NCBI GenBank assembly: GCA_022457155.1 | Contig: JAJGOT010000319.1 | Location: 288,001-352,000, forward strand | Length of the DNA: 64,000 bases | From: Cladopsammia gracilis | Lineage: Eukaryota; Cnidaria; Anthozoa; Scleractinia; Dendrophylliidae | Reading direction: 5' to 3' | Shown here: in pieces, positions 23,649 to 35,072 of the stretch | Position numbering within the stretch: the stretch's first letter is position 1 | Layout: every line of letters begins with the position of its first letter | Translations under genes and position numbers: made by a program | The notes under the pieces: model-generated | Database searches by the model: none | What the model was told of the DNA's origin: nothing | The model's input: only the letters and a program-made list of their open reading frames with translations

Positions 23649-24596
23649 GTACTACTACTACTACTACATGTACTACTACATGTACTACTACTACTGCTAC
23701 TGCTGCTGCTGCTACTGCTACTGCTACTGCTACTGCCACTGCCACTGCCACTGCCACTGCCACTGCCACTGCCACTGCCACTGCCACTACCACTACCACT
23801 ACCACCAGTGTGAAAATCAGTGCAAAAAATAGCATTTACATGGTCTTTAGTCAATCATATAGTCAGGGTGTACCCAGTAGACACCATTTTAGTTATTTTC
23901 TGTTAATTTTAACATGGACTATTTTTATTTTTTTCTAATTTTAGAAGTTCAAAACTGCTGCATAATGGCTGGACTGCCATATTTATTTGGTGACAAAAGA
24001 AAAGGGGCACAGCTTCCTGCCAGTTCCTTTTGGAAGAGAGCAAAGGTAGGTAATAAACACAAGTCAAGAAGAACATAATTGATTTTACTTTGGGCCCATT
24101 TCTGAAAGGATGGATGCTCATATGAGCCCCTGAACTTCTACATCAGCCCCTAACAACCATCTCATATAAGAAACATTGACAACCATCGCAGATGTACTTC
24201 TGAACTTGTGATTACAAAGTACTAGCTAGGCATGCTAATAATTATTTTTCTTCTACATTGCAGCAGGAAGATATGGATGAAGTACTTGAGAAGCTGATAG
24301 AGGAAACGACATCCCCTAGGCTTATTAGCATTGGGGAAATCAATAATTTAAATGAACTGTGTCTGGCCTCGGAAGGCATGGTGGTTTGCAAATTCCAGCC
24401 ACCAAGTATCCTAACAGCAGTGGCTACCCTCTTGGGTAGTTTTTATTGCTTCAACATGGAATTTCCAAAGGGTATTGGTGGAAGCGAAAAAAATGTTTTT
24501 TTGTTTTTAGAGCATATGCTGCTAGGTCAGGCAAGTGCAACTCTTCCACTGTCTGTAGAACATGTTTTGTCAGATTTATTGAAGGTGAAGGCTTAA
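17082..24596 (+). CDS. SAMD3-like protein encoded by the EnSpm element
   Basis: Nine exons: 17082-17178, 17337-17455, 18748-19062, 20092-20151, 20871-21062, 21648-22022, 22800-22974, 23945-24045 and 24264-24596. All are in phase with GT-AG borders, encoding about 588 residues. Residues ~10-72 form a SAM domain (KEVVEFLERKGLGEIKDKL, then DSEMDGESFIGMDL). A Ser/Thr-rich linker carries a nuclear-localisation-like RRTSPRKKRKP. A basic helical part (FWAKKIKDRFENLNKKKNKE) follows, then a C-terminus with FQPPSILTAVATLL and MEFPKGIGG. The C-terminal layout resembles proteins annotated SAMD3-like in fish and invertebrates, many of which I suspect are transposon-borne. SAM domains oligomerise or bind partners, so a role as transposition cofactor is plausible but unproven. 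Confidence 0.75.
19213..19962. mobile_element. Non-autonomous element in SAMD3-like intron 3
   Basis: Imperfect inverted ends (CCTATCAATGTTAATCCCG against its complement at 19944-19962) followed by G-rich/C-rich runs. About 750 bp, with no coding sequence recognised. A small exon-like open stretch at 19577-19677 ends in a stop and is not needed for the gene model. Confidence 0.6.
21474..21615. repeat. Foldback in SAMD3-like intron 5
   Basis: Inverted ends TGTTGTGGTTCAAA/TTTGAACCACAACA with a continuing imperfect stem (TTTTCTTTTGTCT against AGACAAAAGAAAA). Confidence 0.7.
22388..22614. repeat. Inverted-repeat MITE in SAMD3-like intron 6
   Basis: Imperfect ends AACCTGGCCCGGTTGC and CGGGGCCCTGGTT with a long imperfect stem (GGAATAGTTGG-like and CAGGGAATGGTTGC arms). 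Its open frames are mirror images and are not genes. Confidence 0.6.
23492..23807. repeat. Trinucleotide repeat in SAMD3-like intron 7
   Basis: Over 300 bp of TAC triplets with interspersed ACATGT, grading into TGC, then (CCACTG)n, then CCACTA. It produces poly-Leu, poly-Ser/Gly and poly-Val frames in several registers, all artefacts. Confidence 0.95.
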
Positions 24597-25615
24597 CTCT
24601 TATCAGTGTTCGGTCTATATCTCAAATATAATTTTGTTTAGCCTTCACCATCAAACATGTATATCTGGCAAAGCATGTTCTACAGACAGCTGAATTCTGA
24701 AAGTTTTTAAGAGGTTGTCTTCCAAAACAAAACAATATCATTTTCAGATCTGATAAAGATCAGTTACATGGGAATTGGCGTGAAGAATGATACACTTGAT
24801 TAGAATGCTCAACTTTTCTGTGCTTAAGTTTATGTCACTTAGGAAAACTAACCGTTTATATTGTAATATGGGAGGGTATTTTACCACTTATTAATATGAG
24901 TACCATTATGGTTGACAATAAAGTTTGCAGCTGATCTTGAAGAAAACAATGGCCAATCAATTTCTTGGTCATGCTCTAAATAGCTACAATAGGTTGAGAA
25001 GCGAGAGAAAATACCGACTGCCATGTTTATGTTAACCTTTGTCGTGCAGTTGTTGTAACCCATTTTTTTGGGGTGAAGAGAATTGTAAGTTATAATAACC
25101 ATTAAAAACGTTTTAAATAACTATTATTGTGAAGTTATTGTAATGCTTTATTATTAGTGAAAACAACCTATTTTTTATAACCCATAAGGAATGGTTATAA
25201 CAACCTCCTGTTAACTAATTTAAATCGGTTACCACAGATTCACCACCAGAACCAAAAAACCAGGGTTAACATAACCATAAACAATGGTTATCGTAACCAA
25301 TTCTTATGGGTTGAAAAATTTTAACTGTTTTTTTTTAGTAAATATGACCAAAAATCTTCAGTCATTTCAACTTAAAATAACATGGTCACAACAACCTATT
25401 GTTAAAGGGTTGAAAAGACTGCTATGGATGATGTTAGAAACAACCATTTTTTATGGTTAATGTAACCTATAAAGGAAGGTTGTTTTAACTGGAATAAAAA
25501 TGGTTATGCTGAACAATAATCTTTGGGTTACTTTAACCCAAAAAAGTATAGTTACCTCAGATTCAAACTATAACCATTTTTTTTTGGTTGTTGTAACTGG
25601 TCGGCTTTTACAGTG

Positions 25616-25797
25616 CACGGCACGAAATACTCAAGCAACAGGAACACACAAATTCCACAACAGATCGCATGCCATTTGTTATCACCTTCAACCCCTCTCT
25701 TCGTAAAATATCTTCAGTCCAAAACAAACACCTTATCATCCTTCAATCCTCCCCTAAATGCAAAGACGCCTTCCCTATGCCGCCAGTTACTGCTTAC
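25616..25797 (+). pseudogene. Penelope-like element fragment, 3' part
   Basis: Continues the 9163-9342 fragment in frame after the EnSpm insertion. It includes MPFVITFNPSLRKISSV, the counterpart of PLVITYNPALRSLSSI in the intact element. The frame is lost near 25797. A GIY-YIG domain is not seen, so the copy was already truncated. Confidence 0.7.
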
Positions 25798-27282
25798 TGA
25801 CGTCACGCAAGCCCCCGTGATCTGGAGTGGACTGGGACCAGCTACGGAATCGAGGCTATGTATTCAAAGTTGCCCAGGTAACGATGTGACATTGCATTTG
25901 TTGTATCGTTCTGTATTACATTAAGCATTTTATAATACAACTTGTGTACGTACATGGTGCAATGACATCTTAATTTAGCTGTCGACTTTAGAGAGGTGTC
26001 GGCCTCCTTGAGTTTATTCTGTGTTTATATGTTTTGTGCCTCTGAGCTATAATATAATAGCTTTCCTATAATATAATAACGTAATTGTATCCAACGCGAG
26101 TGTTGTTTAAGCATATAAACTAGCTGCTGTTTTATAATGTGTCTGATTCTTGAGTGCCAATTTTTGTAGCGCGTGTGGAGGGTGGAAGAGCCAGAACAAT
26201 AGCTAGAGAGTCTACAGTGTTGTTTTAGCATATAAACTAGCTGCTGTTTTGTAATGTGTCTGATTATATTCTTGAGTGCCAATTTTTGTAGCGCATGTGG
26301 AGGGTGGAAGAGCCAGAACAATAACTAGAGTGTCTACTGCCGCGGCTCTCTTCTCTACTCTCCTTCTCGCGCCTCGAACTTTTGACAGACTTTTGGGCAT
26401 TTTTGACAGACTTTTGGGCATTTTTCACTTTTGACAGACTAGAGCACTTGACAAGACAATGCATGACGAGAAACTGAAAGAATGAAAGAAACGAGTTTAC
26501 TGTTCTAATGCCTTTGTGGCATGATTTTAGTGCTTGTTTTTTTAAACCAGCTTTTATTTTGCTTTCTTTTATTTTATTTTTCTTTTCTTTTACTTTGATG
26601 GTGAAATTCTCGTAGAGAAAAAGTCAAACTCAACGCCAAAATCGCACCTTGACCGCGGTGAAATATTAGGGGAACGCGGACGCCTTGAAGGACGCCATGA
26701 TTGAAAAGGGCCTGGGTCGAGTGTTCGGTGTTCGCGTCCTTTGCAGATTTTAGTTCTATTTTCATCTTTTTTTGGGACCGTAGGTTATTTATTGATCCGA
26801 TATGCTGGTTCTCTTTCAGCATGGTTTTGTCCATGCGTTTGAATGTTAACATTGGCTTGCCATGTACATTCAGTTTTTGCGAGACACCATTGTGACATCT
26901 TGGGACGGCTTGTTCCCCGCAACACGTGATGTGGCACGCGTGATGCGGGTGACAAGTTGGTTCCAAGGTACGGAACTTGATATTGTGTATGGGTCATTGT
27001 GCAATCTATTTACGACTGCTTTCTTGTAGTTGTTCTTAGTTTGTTACAAGCTACACCGCGCTGACGAGCCCCAATACAAGGGCGAAACAGCTGTCCGCGG
27101 TTGCTACCCTGCTTTATCGTTTTCTGTCGCATTGGTGTCTCGCAAAATCTACCATTTTACGTAGTCAGATCAGCCTTGCAGTTTGTCGTTTATGTTTCAT
27201 TTTTTGGCTGATAAGGTCTTTCGTAGATCCTACGTATCGTTTACAGCATTATCGTTTGCGGTCCTTTGCAGATTTTAGAAAA
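25798..27282. other. Intergenic, with a ~117-bp tandem duplication
   Basis: No gene is recognised. Units at 26101-26217 and 26218-26335 share GCATATAAACTAGCTGCTGT and GGAGGGTGGAAGAGCCAGAA. Two copies of GACAGACTTTTGGGCATTTT follow near 26390-26420. CCTTTGCAGATTTTAG occurs both near 26740 and at 27262, next to the minisatellite. Confidence 0.5.
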
Positions 27283-27475
27283 ATATAAAACTTGTTACAC
27301 AATATAAAACTTGGGGAAAATATAAAACTTGTTGCACAATATAAAACTTGTGGAAAAATAGATAACTTGTTGCGCCATATAAAACTTGTGGAAAAATATA
27401 AAACTTGTTGCGCCATATAAAACTTGTGGAAAAATATAACACTTGTTGTGCAATATAAAACACTTGTTGCGCAAT
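27283..27475. repeat. 19-bp TATAAAA minisatellite, left part
   Basis: About ten degenerate 19-bp units of the AATATAAAACTTGTTGCGC type. They are more diverged than the main array at 33829-35072, from which they are separated by the inserted element. Confidence 0.9.
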
Positions 27476-27493
27476 CAGGCGGTGTTGGACACG

Positions 27494-30400
27494 CTTCGCG
27501 CTGCATGCTGGGAGAAATTTAATCTTTACGTTATTTGCATCTTGACTCCAACCAGTCAACAATTCTGCTCTCCGTGATTCAAAGACGATTAGAGGTAGAT
27601 TTCTTCGCTTTCTTGGAGAAATTACTGCGCTTCTTCGTTTTATATCTTTCTCTAACCTACTGGCTATTGTCAATGTGCATTATGGATGCTTAGAACAGCT
27701 ATAAAGGACCGAATTTAGTGATGAAAGTCCCGATCGCAACGTGCGATCGCCGGCGCTCTAAAAAGAAAGATCGCTTGATCTGCCTGATCGCAGGTTATTC
27801 GTAACGAGAAAGGCGACATTACCGTCCGTCAGTCGATCTTTTGCCGAAGTTTACAACCGTCACGTATTTCTCGTCTTTGTTCAGTGAATTCGTGCAAGGA
27901 ATTTAAAAACTGGCGTGAATCTGAAGAATCGTTTGCTCTTGTTTACACGGGATGTTTCAGAAGCGCCAAGGCAAGAAAAATGAACTGCTGGTTTTGCAGA
28001 AGGCCTTATATTGCATTTTACTCTTTAGGGCAGAGTGTAATGAATACCTTGCGAGCCCTTTATACATACGAATTACAGCAGCTTACTGCCACTGGTAATT
28101 TCTAAAAAAAATTGGAAATAAAATGCTCTACTAATGCACCACTGAAAGTCCATCTTGCAAAATTATTGTATGGTTGGCATTTTTGAAAAGCTGGAAAGCC
28201 TTTACTTTAATATTTAGGGAACTGTATGTTGCTGCCACAACAAATTTAATCGTGTCAGCATTATTGTATACTATTTTTCTATAAAATAATGTATTTTTTT
28301 GGCCAATCAGTTGTAAATTTCATAAATTAACTTTTATTTCTTTATTATGAAATTGATTCTGCCAAACTGACCAGCCTCCTGCATAGGTGCATCTTGGGAT
28401 AGAGAGGAGAAAGACCAAAACAATCAAGACTTTTACTTGGTTGCACCTTTCATTTGCAACACAAAATGAGCAAATAGAACATGACATCACATATTACCCG
28501 GTATCTTCCACTGTGTCAGACACCAATAATGACTCAATACCAGCATTCACCCTCTTCTATGGAACTGAAAGAACTTGCCAACTAAATAATTCAACAACAA
28601 AAAATGTCAATTAAAAGTTTCAAGGAAGCTGAAATGAAAGTTTCCTGGATTCCATGGCTGTATGTTTAAAACTGTTATAAAAACTAGTATGCCAGTGCTT
28701 CCTTTAAATCGACAGTGGTTGATTAGGAGATAAACTAGAAAGAATTAGGAGATAAACTAGAAAGGGATAACCTCTTATCTCCTTTTTACTTTTTCAATGG
28801 AATTGTAAATAAACAGTTATTATTAATATTTTACACAATAAGACTTGTATGATGGTGTTATAAGGAATGGCAAAACAATTCAAATTCCCCACATCTGTTG
28901 CCAGTTCTTCCTGCAAACCCCTCGGGCCTCACATTGATTTAGTGGTATGACATGTACAAAGCAAGTGACTCAGATACCATCATTCTTTTATTATTCAAGT
29001 CCTCCTATGTTCAATAATTAAGTAAATTATGTTCAGTATGTTACTTAAATTCAACACTTTTTAAAAGTGCTACTTTCCAGTCTTATATTGCAAGTAATAT
29101 CCTATTTCCTATTTGTGGATAGTCAAGTGAGGTAAACATGCGAGTGTCTATGCCGGAAAATTGGCTCGGGTAGCCAATGTTTATGCACACTGGCTTGCAT
29201 GTTTCCCTTGCTTGGCTATCCCACCAAATAATCCCCGAGAGAAATAAGAGACTCCCTACTTTGTAGTCTATATGATTGAGTCTCTCCACTATACACTGCT
29301 TATAGTAGTTGTTACATTTCTTATATATATATTCCTGAAAACAATTTGGGCCCAATAATTCAAATTTTTCAAAGTTCCAATTATTATTGATGTAAAGTAG
29401 GGTTTTACAAACCAAAAAAACTTTAGCTTCTTGAATTTTATCAGTGTTGTGAACATAAGAAATATTTTTTTACATAAAACAAAATTTGGCACAGAATATT
29501 TTCAGGACCTTCATGAGAAATGTATTACAAGTTCTTTTCCAAACTGCAAATTTGAAATAGACCTCATGATTAAGGAGTCAGGGAATACTTGAATGGCTCA
29601 GTGCAAAAAGGGGCCTACTGTATGTGCTAATGTTTGAAAGAAAATCCAACAAAACATTTTATTTTGAGGCCCTAGACAGGAATTTACAGTTTTAAAAGCA
29701 CTTGAAATGGCAAAAATGCTTGAACGCTATGTTAGAATCAAGCTCCTTCCTAACATACCGGGATGTAATCTAACCATAAAAATGTCAACAGGCATCCCCA
29801 GACCATTACCAAAACTCCCTCAGCAAATTACTAAAATACTGAACAAAATCATGCAACATCTCCAGATCATGACTCCTGTAAGAGATTCAGAGAGATCACA
29901 ACTTCAAAATTTATTATATATTTTTTTCCCTGAATAAAGCTATGCAGGAAAAGAAAGCAGGAACATTTCATGGAAGCCGACTCAGGAAGCAAAACAATAT
30001 TTTTGTACATGGGGTGAAGAGCCTTCGGGTCGTTTATTACTGAAATACTTAGAAGAAAAAATATATGTATTTTAGATAAAAGGAATCAGTAAAAAATAGT
30101 ATTCTGAGTTCCAAAAATTTTGTTCTTATCCCGATAAAGCAAGTTTGCGTGCATCAATCACGCCATCACCTCCCGTGAAATCTTACAAGATAATACGCGA
30201 CAAACGCGAAAAAAGCTACAACTTCAAGTCGATTTTTCACCACTAAAACGGCGGGGCCCCACTGGGCCCCCCGACCTTTTCTAAAAGTTTAACTATTGAA
30301 CTTTAATTCTGTACAAAAATAAATCCAAATACTGGCCGAACGATGCAAAGAAAGGGCAAACTAAATACCCGTGTCACACATTAGTGGTAAACAAAGATTT

Positions 30401-30607
30401 TGAAAACAACATGGTTTTCATTAAACAAATTTGATACAAAATATGCTCACCTGAAGCTAAAAGTTGGGTTATAGCTTGCCACGGTATTTCTCTTTCGGTC
30501 CTCCGAAAACGATAAACTAAAACGTTCGATGAAACGAGAAATCAATCCAAGAACAGAGAGGAGACCTCAACACGAAAGAGTGAAGACGGCCGCCATTAGT
30601 AGGCTGT
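27494..30607. other. Left interior of the 6.35-kb element, no gene recognised
   Basis: AT-rich sequence with only short open frames (for example 27884-28105 + and 29083-29415 -). None shows a domain I recognise. A decayed transposase cannot be excluded. Confidence 0.4.
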
Positions 30608-30970
30608 TTTAGCAACAGGACGCGAACTCAAGTCAGGACGTCGCGCTCGCGGAATAGGACTGGGAACTAGCATATTTGGCGCGCGTCTTCAAGCCGACGT
30701 CGTGTTGAGGACGTGAGATTGACTGTTTTGGCGTCCTTGCAAAGACGTGAAGAAAACAAGAGGTAAAATACTTTTTATTTCACTTGATAGGCTTAGATTT
30801 CGTTCTGTGTTGTACCTTAGTCTTTGCTGAAGCAACACATGTTGTATTCATATTAAGAACATGACGAAAAATTGACCACATTTCGCTTCTTTGCCATCCT
30901 CCGAAATGTTTACCTCGATGCGAATTTTTATCAGTGTTTATATTTTCGAATCCACTTTAGGTGAAGAGCA

Positions 30971-32144
30971 ATGGCTGAAGGAACTAAAAAGAAAGTGTAA
31001 GTCGTTTTGTACGAAGTTTGTTCATTCATACGATTTGGAAATTATTTAACGTACACGAAAGCTTTGAAGCTGCAAATTGTTTTTTTTTTAACCACTTGGC
31101 ACTTTCGCCTTTTAAGTATATACACACAAACAAATGAACATGGTATGAACTTCTTAGAGTTTCGTACAATTTGAGAGTTGAAAACTTTCGGTAAATTTTT
31201 CTATAAGTGCAAGGGTAACACTTGTTTCATTTTTGAACAAAAGGTCGAGTTAGGATAAAAATTATTTTGATTGAGTTCATCATTTGTTTGTATTATTTTA
31301 CCTATAATTTCAGCTTAACTCTCGAACTTAGTCTCAAGCTATAATTAAGTTAAACCCTATTCTCGTGTTATTGAATTTTAGATCTTCGATGAATTGGACA
31401 GAGGAAAAGGACGTCTTGCTTCTAAAAGAAATGGGTGGACAGGGGATCTTCAATTATAAAGCTGGTAGCAGAGAGCGTGGGGCCGTATGGCAAGTGATCG
31501 CTACTAATCTAAACTGTTACCAGGAGCTGTTTGATCAGGTCACTGCTAGGGGCGTAAGAGACAGATTCACGCTTCTCTCGAGGCGATACAAGTCCAAGAC
31601 GTCTCGTGAACTGAAGGGCTCAGGTCTCGGTGGAGAAGAACTCACTGAGTTTGAACTGTTAATCGAGGACATGATTTCTTTGAGCGACGAATGTGACAAG
31701 AAAACGGAGGCAGAAGCAGAGAGCGCTAAAGCGAATGCCAACGCTGATCGGCAAAAAGCAGTGGAGATCAGAAAAAAGGCAATGGAGACCATGGGTGAAA
31801 GTAAAAAGAGGCTGGCTGACACAGACGAGGAAGTGAAAGAAAAGAAGACAAAGAGAAGATCTGGAGTTGACACGATGTCTTGGTTAAAAGAGAAAACAGA
31901 AATCGATGCCAAAATGAAAGAGAGAGAGATCGAAGAACAGAAGCAAGAGAAAGAAATTGAAAGAAAAGAAAGGAACGAGCAGATGGCTCTACTACGCCAA
32001 CAGCTACAAATGCAGATAGAAAGCCAACAACAACAGCAACAACAACAAAACATGATTCAACAACAACTTATGGCAATGATGCAACAGCAACAACAGCAGT
32101 TTCAGCTGATGTTTTCAAATGTTTACAAAGCTGATAAGAAATGA
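30971..32144 (+). CDS. Myb/SANT-like DNA-binding protein of Harbinger
   Basis: Two exons, 30971-30996 and 31382-32144, about 262 residues. The short first exon encodes MAEGTKKKV; the donor GTGTAAG and acceptor TTTTAG keep the frame. Residues ~13-80 form a Myb/SANT-like domain (MNWTEEKDVLLLKEMGGQG, then AVWQVIATNLN, VRDRFTLLSRRYKSK). A long charged coiled coil of K/E/R follows, then a Gln-rich tail at ~230-255. In Harbinger elements this protein brings the nuclease to the nucleus and the transposon ends. The frame is open throughout. The gene converges on the transposase with 406 bp between stops. Confidence 0.85.
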
Positions 32145-32550
32145 ATTGTCGTCGATTTTCTGGCAAAATATTGTTGCGTTAGTTTGAAGGCTTGATTGTA
32201 AGACATTTAAAAGTCATATTTTTTCACACAAATTTGCCTTTATTATGATGGCATATTTTTCTTCTTGTTGATAGCTTTCCTAGCTCTCAGTATATGCCTG
32301 TTTGACAAATATGCTAGGAAGAAAATTAGTGTCGATTACTTTTGCTTTTTAAACAGAAAAGTACAAGTTAGACAGTTTGATTTGTTGCCCATGGACTTTG
32401 TTGATAAAAGAAAAAATGTTCTCTGTCATTTTACCTTTTTTCTAGCTGATTCATAATACATTGAACTGTAATTAGACAGATGCTTGTCAAAAACTGAATA
32501 AAATGGCAGCCTGTGTTACATGATAACAATGTTCTCTCTGTCAGTTTAAT

Positions 32551-33627
32551 TTACCAGAAATAGTCCTGAAGACTTGGCGGATCAAAATTGAAATACTCTG
32601 AAACTAAATTTCCATACAAACAAGTGTGAGCATTCTGGAGAATTCCACACACCAAGTACATTTTCCCTACAGGACTCATGCCTATTTTCAATTGCTTCTT
32701 AAAGTCAACAAATTTGTAATAGTTTGTGATAGTTCCAAACATCCACTCCACCGACACCCTTACTGCACTCATAGCCTCGTTGAATCTTTGCATCTGAGGG
32801 GTGAGGTGTGCATCTCTAAATGGGGCTTGCAAGTGAATTCCGAGCGGATATGCTGGGTCTCCGTATAAACATAAAGGCTCGCCATTAGCCCAAGCAACTC
32901 TTTGCAGTTCCCTTAGCATCCCTGACTCGTGCAACATGGTGCTATCGTGCCTTCGTCCTTCAAATGGTCCGGCTAAATTGGCGATAAGTCCATTTGGAGT
33001 TACAACGCTTTGAAATTTTATTCCGTGTGCTCGTTTGTGGCCATTGTAAACAATTCTTTGATTATTCTGAGGCCTCGCAATTTTACAAAGCGTCCCATCA
33101 ACGAAACCAAAGCAGTTCCTTAAAGGAGCACCCCGGTCGTGGATTGTTTGAGCATAGCGTTCTAGGACTTGGGGGAGAAGAAATGGCTGATTCCAAGACT
33201 GAAGACGATGGCGATGTGAAGTGTAAACAAAGTCTAAAACTGTATTGAATATTAGACACAATTCAGTCGGATTCCTTCCGAACCGCGAAACCATGTCAGA
33301 GTATCGGCATGGATAAGCAAGCCTTTTTAACAGGATACAAAGTCCTTCAAGCCTTGGACAAATGGTTCTTTGAGAACACACAAACTTGTCTGGAAATCCT
33401 AAAACTTCCAACAGCGAGAAGATGTCTGCTTTGTTGAAGCGCAACTCCGTTCTGCACTCGGTGTCGTCCCAGTCATCAAAATTAAATTTTTCGAATTTCC
33501 AGTAAGGAAATAACTCTCTTGAAGAATTTTCCTCATACAACACAGCAAACTCTGTAGCATCAATAATATTGCTACTATATGCGAGAAGTAAAGCTTCTCT
33601 CACGCTGCGAAGACCTCCATTCGCCAT
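32551..33627 (-). CDS. PIF/Harbinger transposase (HARBI1-like DDE nuclease)
   Basis: A single exon of 358 residues. The DDE_4-type catalytic triad is visible: D in CFGFVDGTLC (~175), D in LYGDPAYPLG (~255) and E in VSVEWMFG (~295). An N-terminal helical region precedes it (CRTELRFNKADIFSLLEVL, then the R-rich segment typical of HARBI1 proteins). FEGRRHDSTMLHESG is another family hallmark. Start chosen at MANGGLRSVREA; no upstream Met is in frame. No stop or frameshift is seen, so with the Myb-like partner this copy may be functional. Confidence 0.9.
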   Translation of the reverse strand: MANGGLRSVREALLLAYSSNIIDATEFAVLYEENSSRELFPYWKFEKFNFDDWDDTECRTELRFNKADIFSLLEVLGFPDKFVCSQRTICPRLEGLCILLKRLAYPCRYSDMVSRFGRNPTELCLIFNTVLDFVYTSHRHRLQSWNQPFLLPQVLERYAQTIHDRGAPLRNCFGFVDGTLCKIARPQNNQRIVYNGHKRAHGIKFQSVVTPNGLIANLAGPFEGRRHDSTMLHESGMLRELQRVAWANGEPLCLYGDPAYPLGIHLQAPFRDAHLTPQMQRFNEAMSAVRVSVEWMFGTITNYYKFVDFKKQLKIGMSPVGKMYLVCGILQNAHTCLYGNLVSEYFNFDPPSLQDYFW

Positions 33628-33828
33628 GATGGAGTTCTGCGTCTTGATTTTCCCGCGCTTGCTAAATCACGGCCGCTTCACACGTTCATCCCCAGTACTC
33701 CCGTCCTCAATCACGGTCAAAATACCGCGTCTTGAGCCAGGCGTCCTGTTGCTAAATCACTCTAGTATCACTAAAGTGACGCGTGATTGGACGAATGAAG
33801 TCACGTGGACCGTGTCCAACACCGCCTG

Positions 33829-35072
33829 TTGCGCAATATAAAACTTGTGGAAAAATATAAAACTTGTTGCGCAATATAAAACTTGTTGCAAAATATAAAA
33901 CTTGTGGAAAAATATAAAACTTGTTGCGCAATATAAAACTTGTTGCAAAATATAAAACTTGTTGAAAAATATAAAACTTGTTGCGCAATATAAAACTTGT
34001 GGAAAAATATAAAACTTGTTGCGCAATATAAAACTTGTTGCAAAATATAAAACTTGTGGAAAAATATAAAACTTGTTGCGCAATATAAAACTTGTTGCAA
34101 AATATAAAACTTGTTGCGCAATATAAAACTTGTTGCAAAATATAAAACTTGTGGAAAAATATAAAACTTGTTGCAAAATATAAAACTTGTGGAAAAATAT
34201 AAAACTTGTTGCGCAATATAAAACTTGTTGCAAAATATAAAACTTGTTGAAAAATATAAAACTTGTTGCACAATATAAAACTTGTGGAAAAATATAAAAC
34301 TTGTTGCAAAATATAAAACTTGTGGAAAAATATAAAACTTGTTGCGCAATATAAAACTTGTTGAAAAATATAAAACTTGTTGAAAAATATAAAACTTGTT
34401 GCGCAATATAAAACTTGTGGAAAAATATAAAACTTGTTGCGCAATATAAAACTTGTTGCACAATATAACTTGTTGCAAAATATAAAACTTGTTGCAAAAT
34501 ATAAAACTTGTTGCAAAATATAAAACTTGTTGAAAAATATAAAACTTGTTGCGCAATATAAAACTTGTTGCGCAATATAAAACTTGTAGAAAAATATAAA
34601 ACTTGTTGCGCAATATAAAACTTGTTGCAAAATATAAAACTTGTTGCGCAATTTAAAACTTGTTGCGCAATATAAAACTTGTTGCAAAATATAAAACTTG
34701 TGGAAAAATATAAAACTTGTTGCGCAATATAAAACTTGTTGCAAAATATAAAACTTGTTGAAAAATATAAAACTTGTTGCGCAATATAAAACTTGTGGAA
34801 AAATATAAAACTTGTGGGAAAATATAAAACTTGTTGCAAAATATAAAACTTGTTGCAAAATATAAAACTTGTTGAAAAATATAAAACTTGTTGCGCAATA
34901 TAAAACTTGTGGAAAAATATAAAACTTGTTGCGCAATATAAAACTTGTGGAAAAATATAAAACTTGTTGCGCAATATAAAACTTGTTGCAAAATATAAAA
35001 CTTGTGGAAAAATATAAAACTTGTTGCGCAATATAAAACTTGTGGAAAAATATAAAACTTGTTGCGCAATAT
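33829..35072. repeat. 19-bp TATAAAA minisatellite, main array
   Basis: About 65 units of 19 bp. Each has an invariant AATATAAAACTTGT core and a variable tail: TGCGC, TGCAA, TGAAA or GGAAA. The tails recur in mixed higher-order order. Because 19 is not a multiple of three and no unit has a stop on the minus strand, all three minus frames stay open for up to 441 codons. These are repeat artefacts, not genes. Confidence 0.95.

Larger units (their letters stand above)
9343..25615. mobile_element. EnSpm/CACTA-type DNA transposon, 16.3 kb, apparently intact
   Basis: The ends are inverted repeats, CACTGTAAAA followed a few bases later by GACCAGTTA, at 9343 and in complement ending at 25615. A CA dinucleotide flanks each end (9341-9342, 25616-25617). 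Removing the element and one CA restores the Penelope frame, so the 2-bp target duplication is supported by coding continuity. About 0.8 kb inside each end is rich in AACCTATT/GGTTATAAC subterminal repeats. It carries two head-to-head genes, a DDE transposase (minus) and a SAMD3-like gene (plus), both open through all exons. Introns hold several smaller nested repeats. CACTG ends and short duplications fit the CMC/EnSpm group. Confidence 0.85.
30608..33756. mobile_element. PIF/Harbinger transposon, 3.15 kb
   Basis: Inverted 16-bp ends TTTAGCAACAGGACGC at 30608-30623 and in complement at 33741-33756, with weaker similarity further in. They bracket a convergent Myb-like gene (+) and transposase (-), the standard Harbinger pair. 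A clear TWA target duplication is not visible, so the exact borders are uncertain. Confidence 0.7.
27476..33828. mobile_element. 6.35-kb DNA element inserted in the minisatellite
   Basis: The ends are perfect 18-bp inverted repeats CAGGCGGTGTTGGACACG (27476-27493 and 33811-33828). Flanking TTGCGCAAT occurs at 27467-27475 and 33829-33837. This 8-9 bp duplication matches part of the minisatellite unit, so some identity is expected by chance, but both junctions sit at the same phase of the unit. The superfamily is not determined; the duplication length fits hAT- or Mutator-like elements. Its only clear genes belong to a Harbinger element near its right end, which I treat as nested. An alternative is one composite element. 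Confidence 0.6.

Noticed and set aside
23464..23854. Poly-Val, poly-Ser/Gly and poly-Leu frames
   Set aside because: Trinucleotide repeat inside an intron; frames exist in several registers and both strands.
29083..29492. Two overlapping minus-strand frames of 110 and 67 codons
   Set aside because: No recognisable domain, AT-rich context and no supporting splice or promoter signal; not annotated as a gene.
33829..35072. Possible CRISPR-like array (short regular repeats)
   Set aside because: Units are contiguous with no unique spacers, and the genome is eukaryotic.
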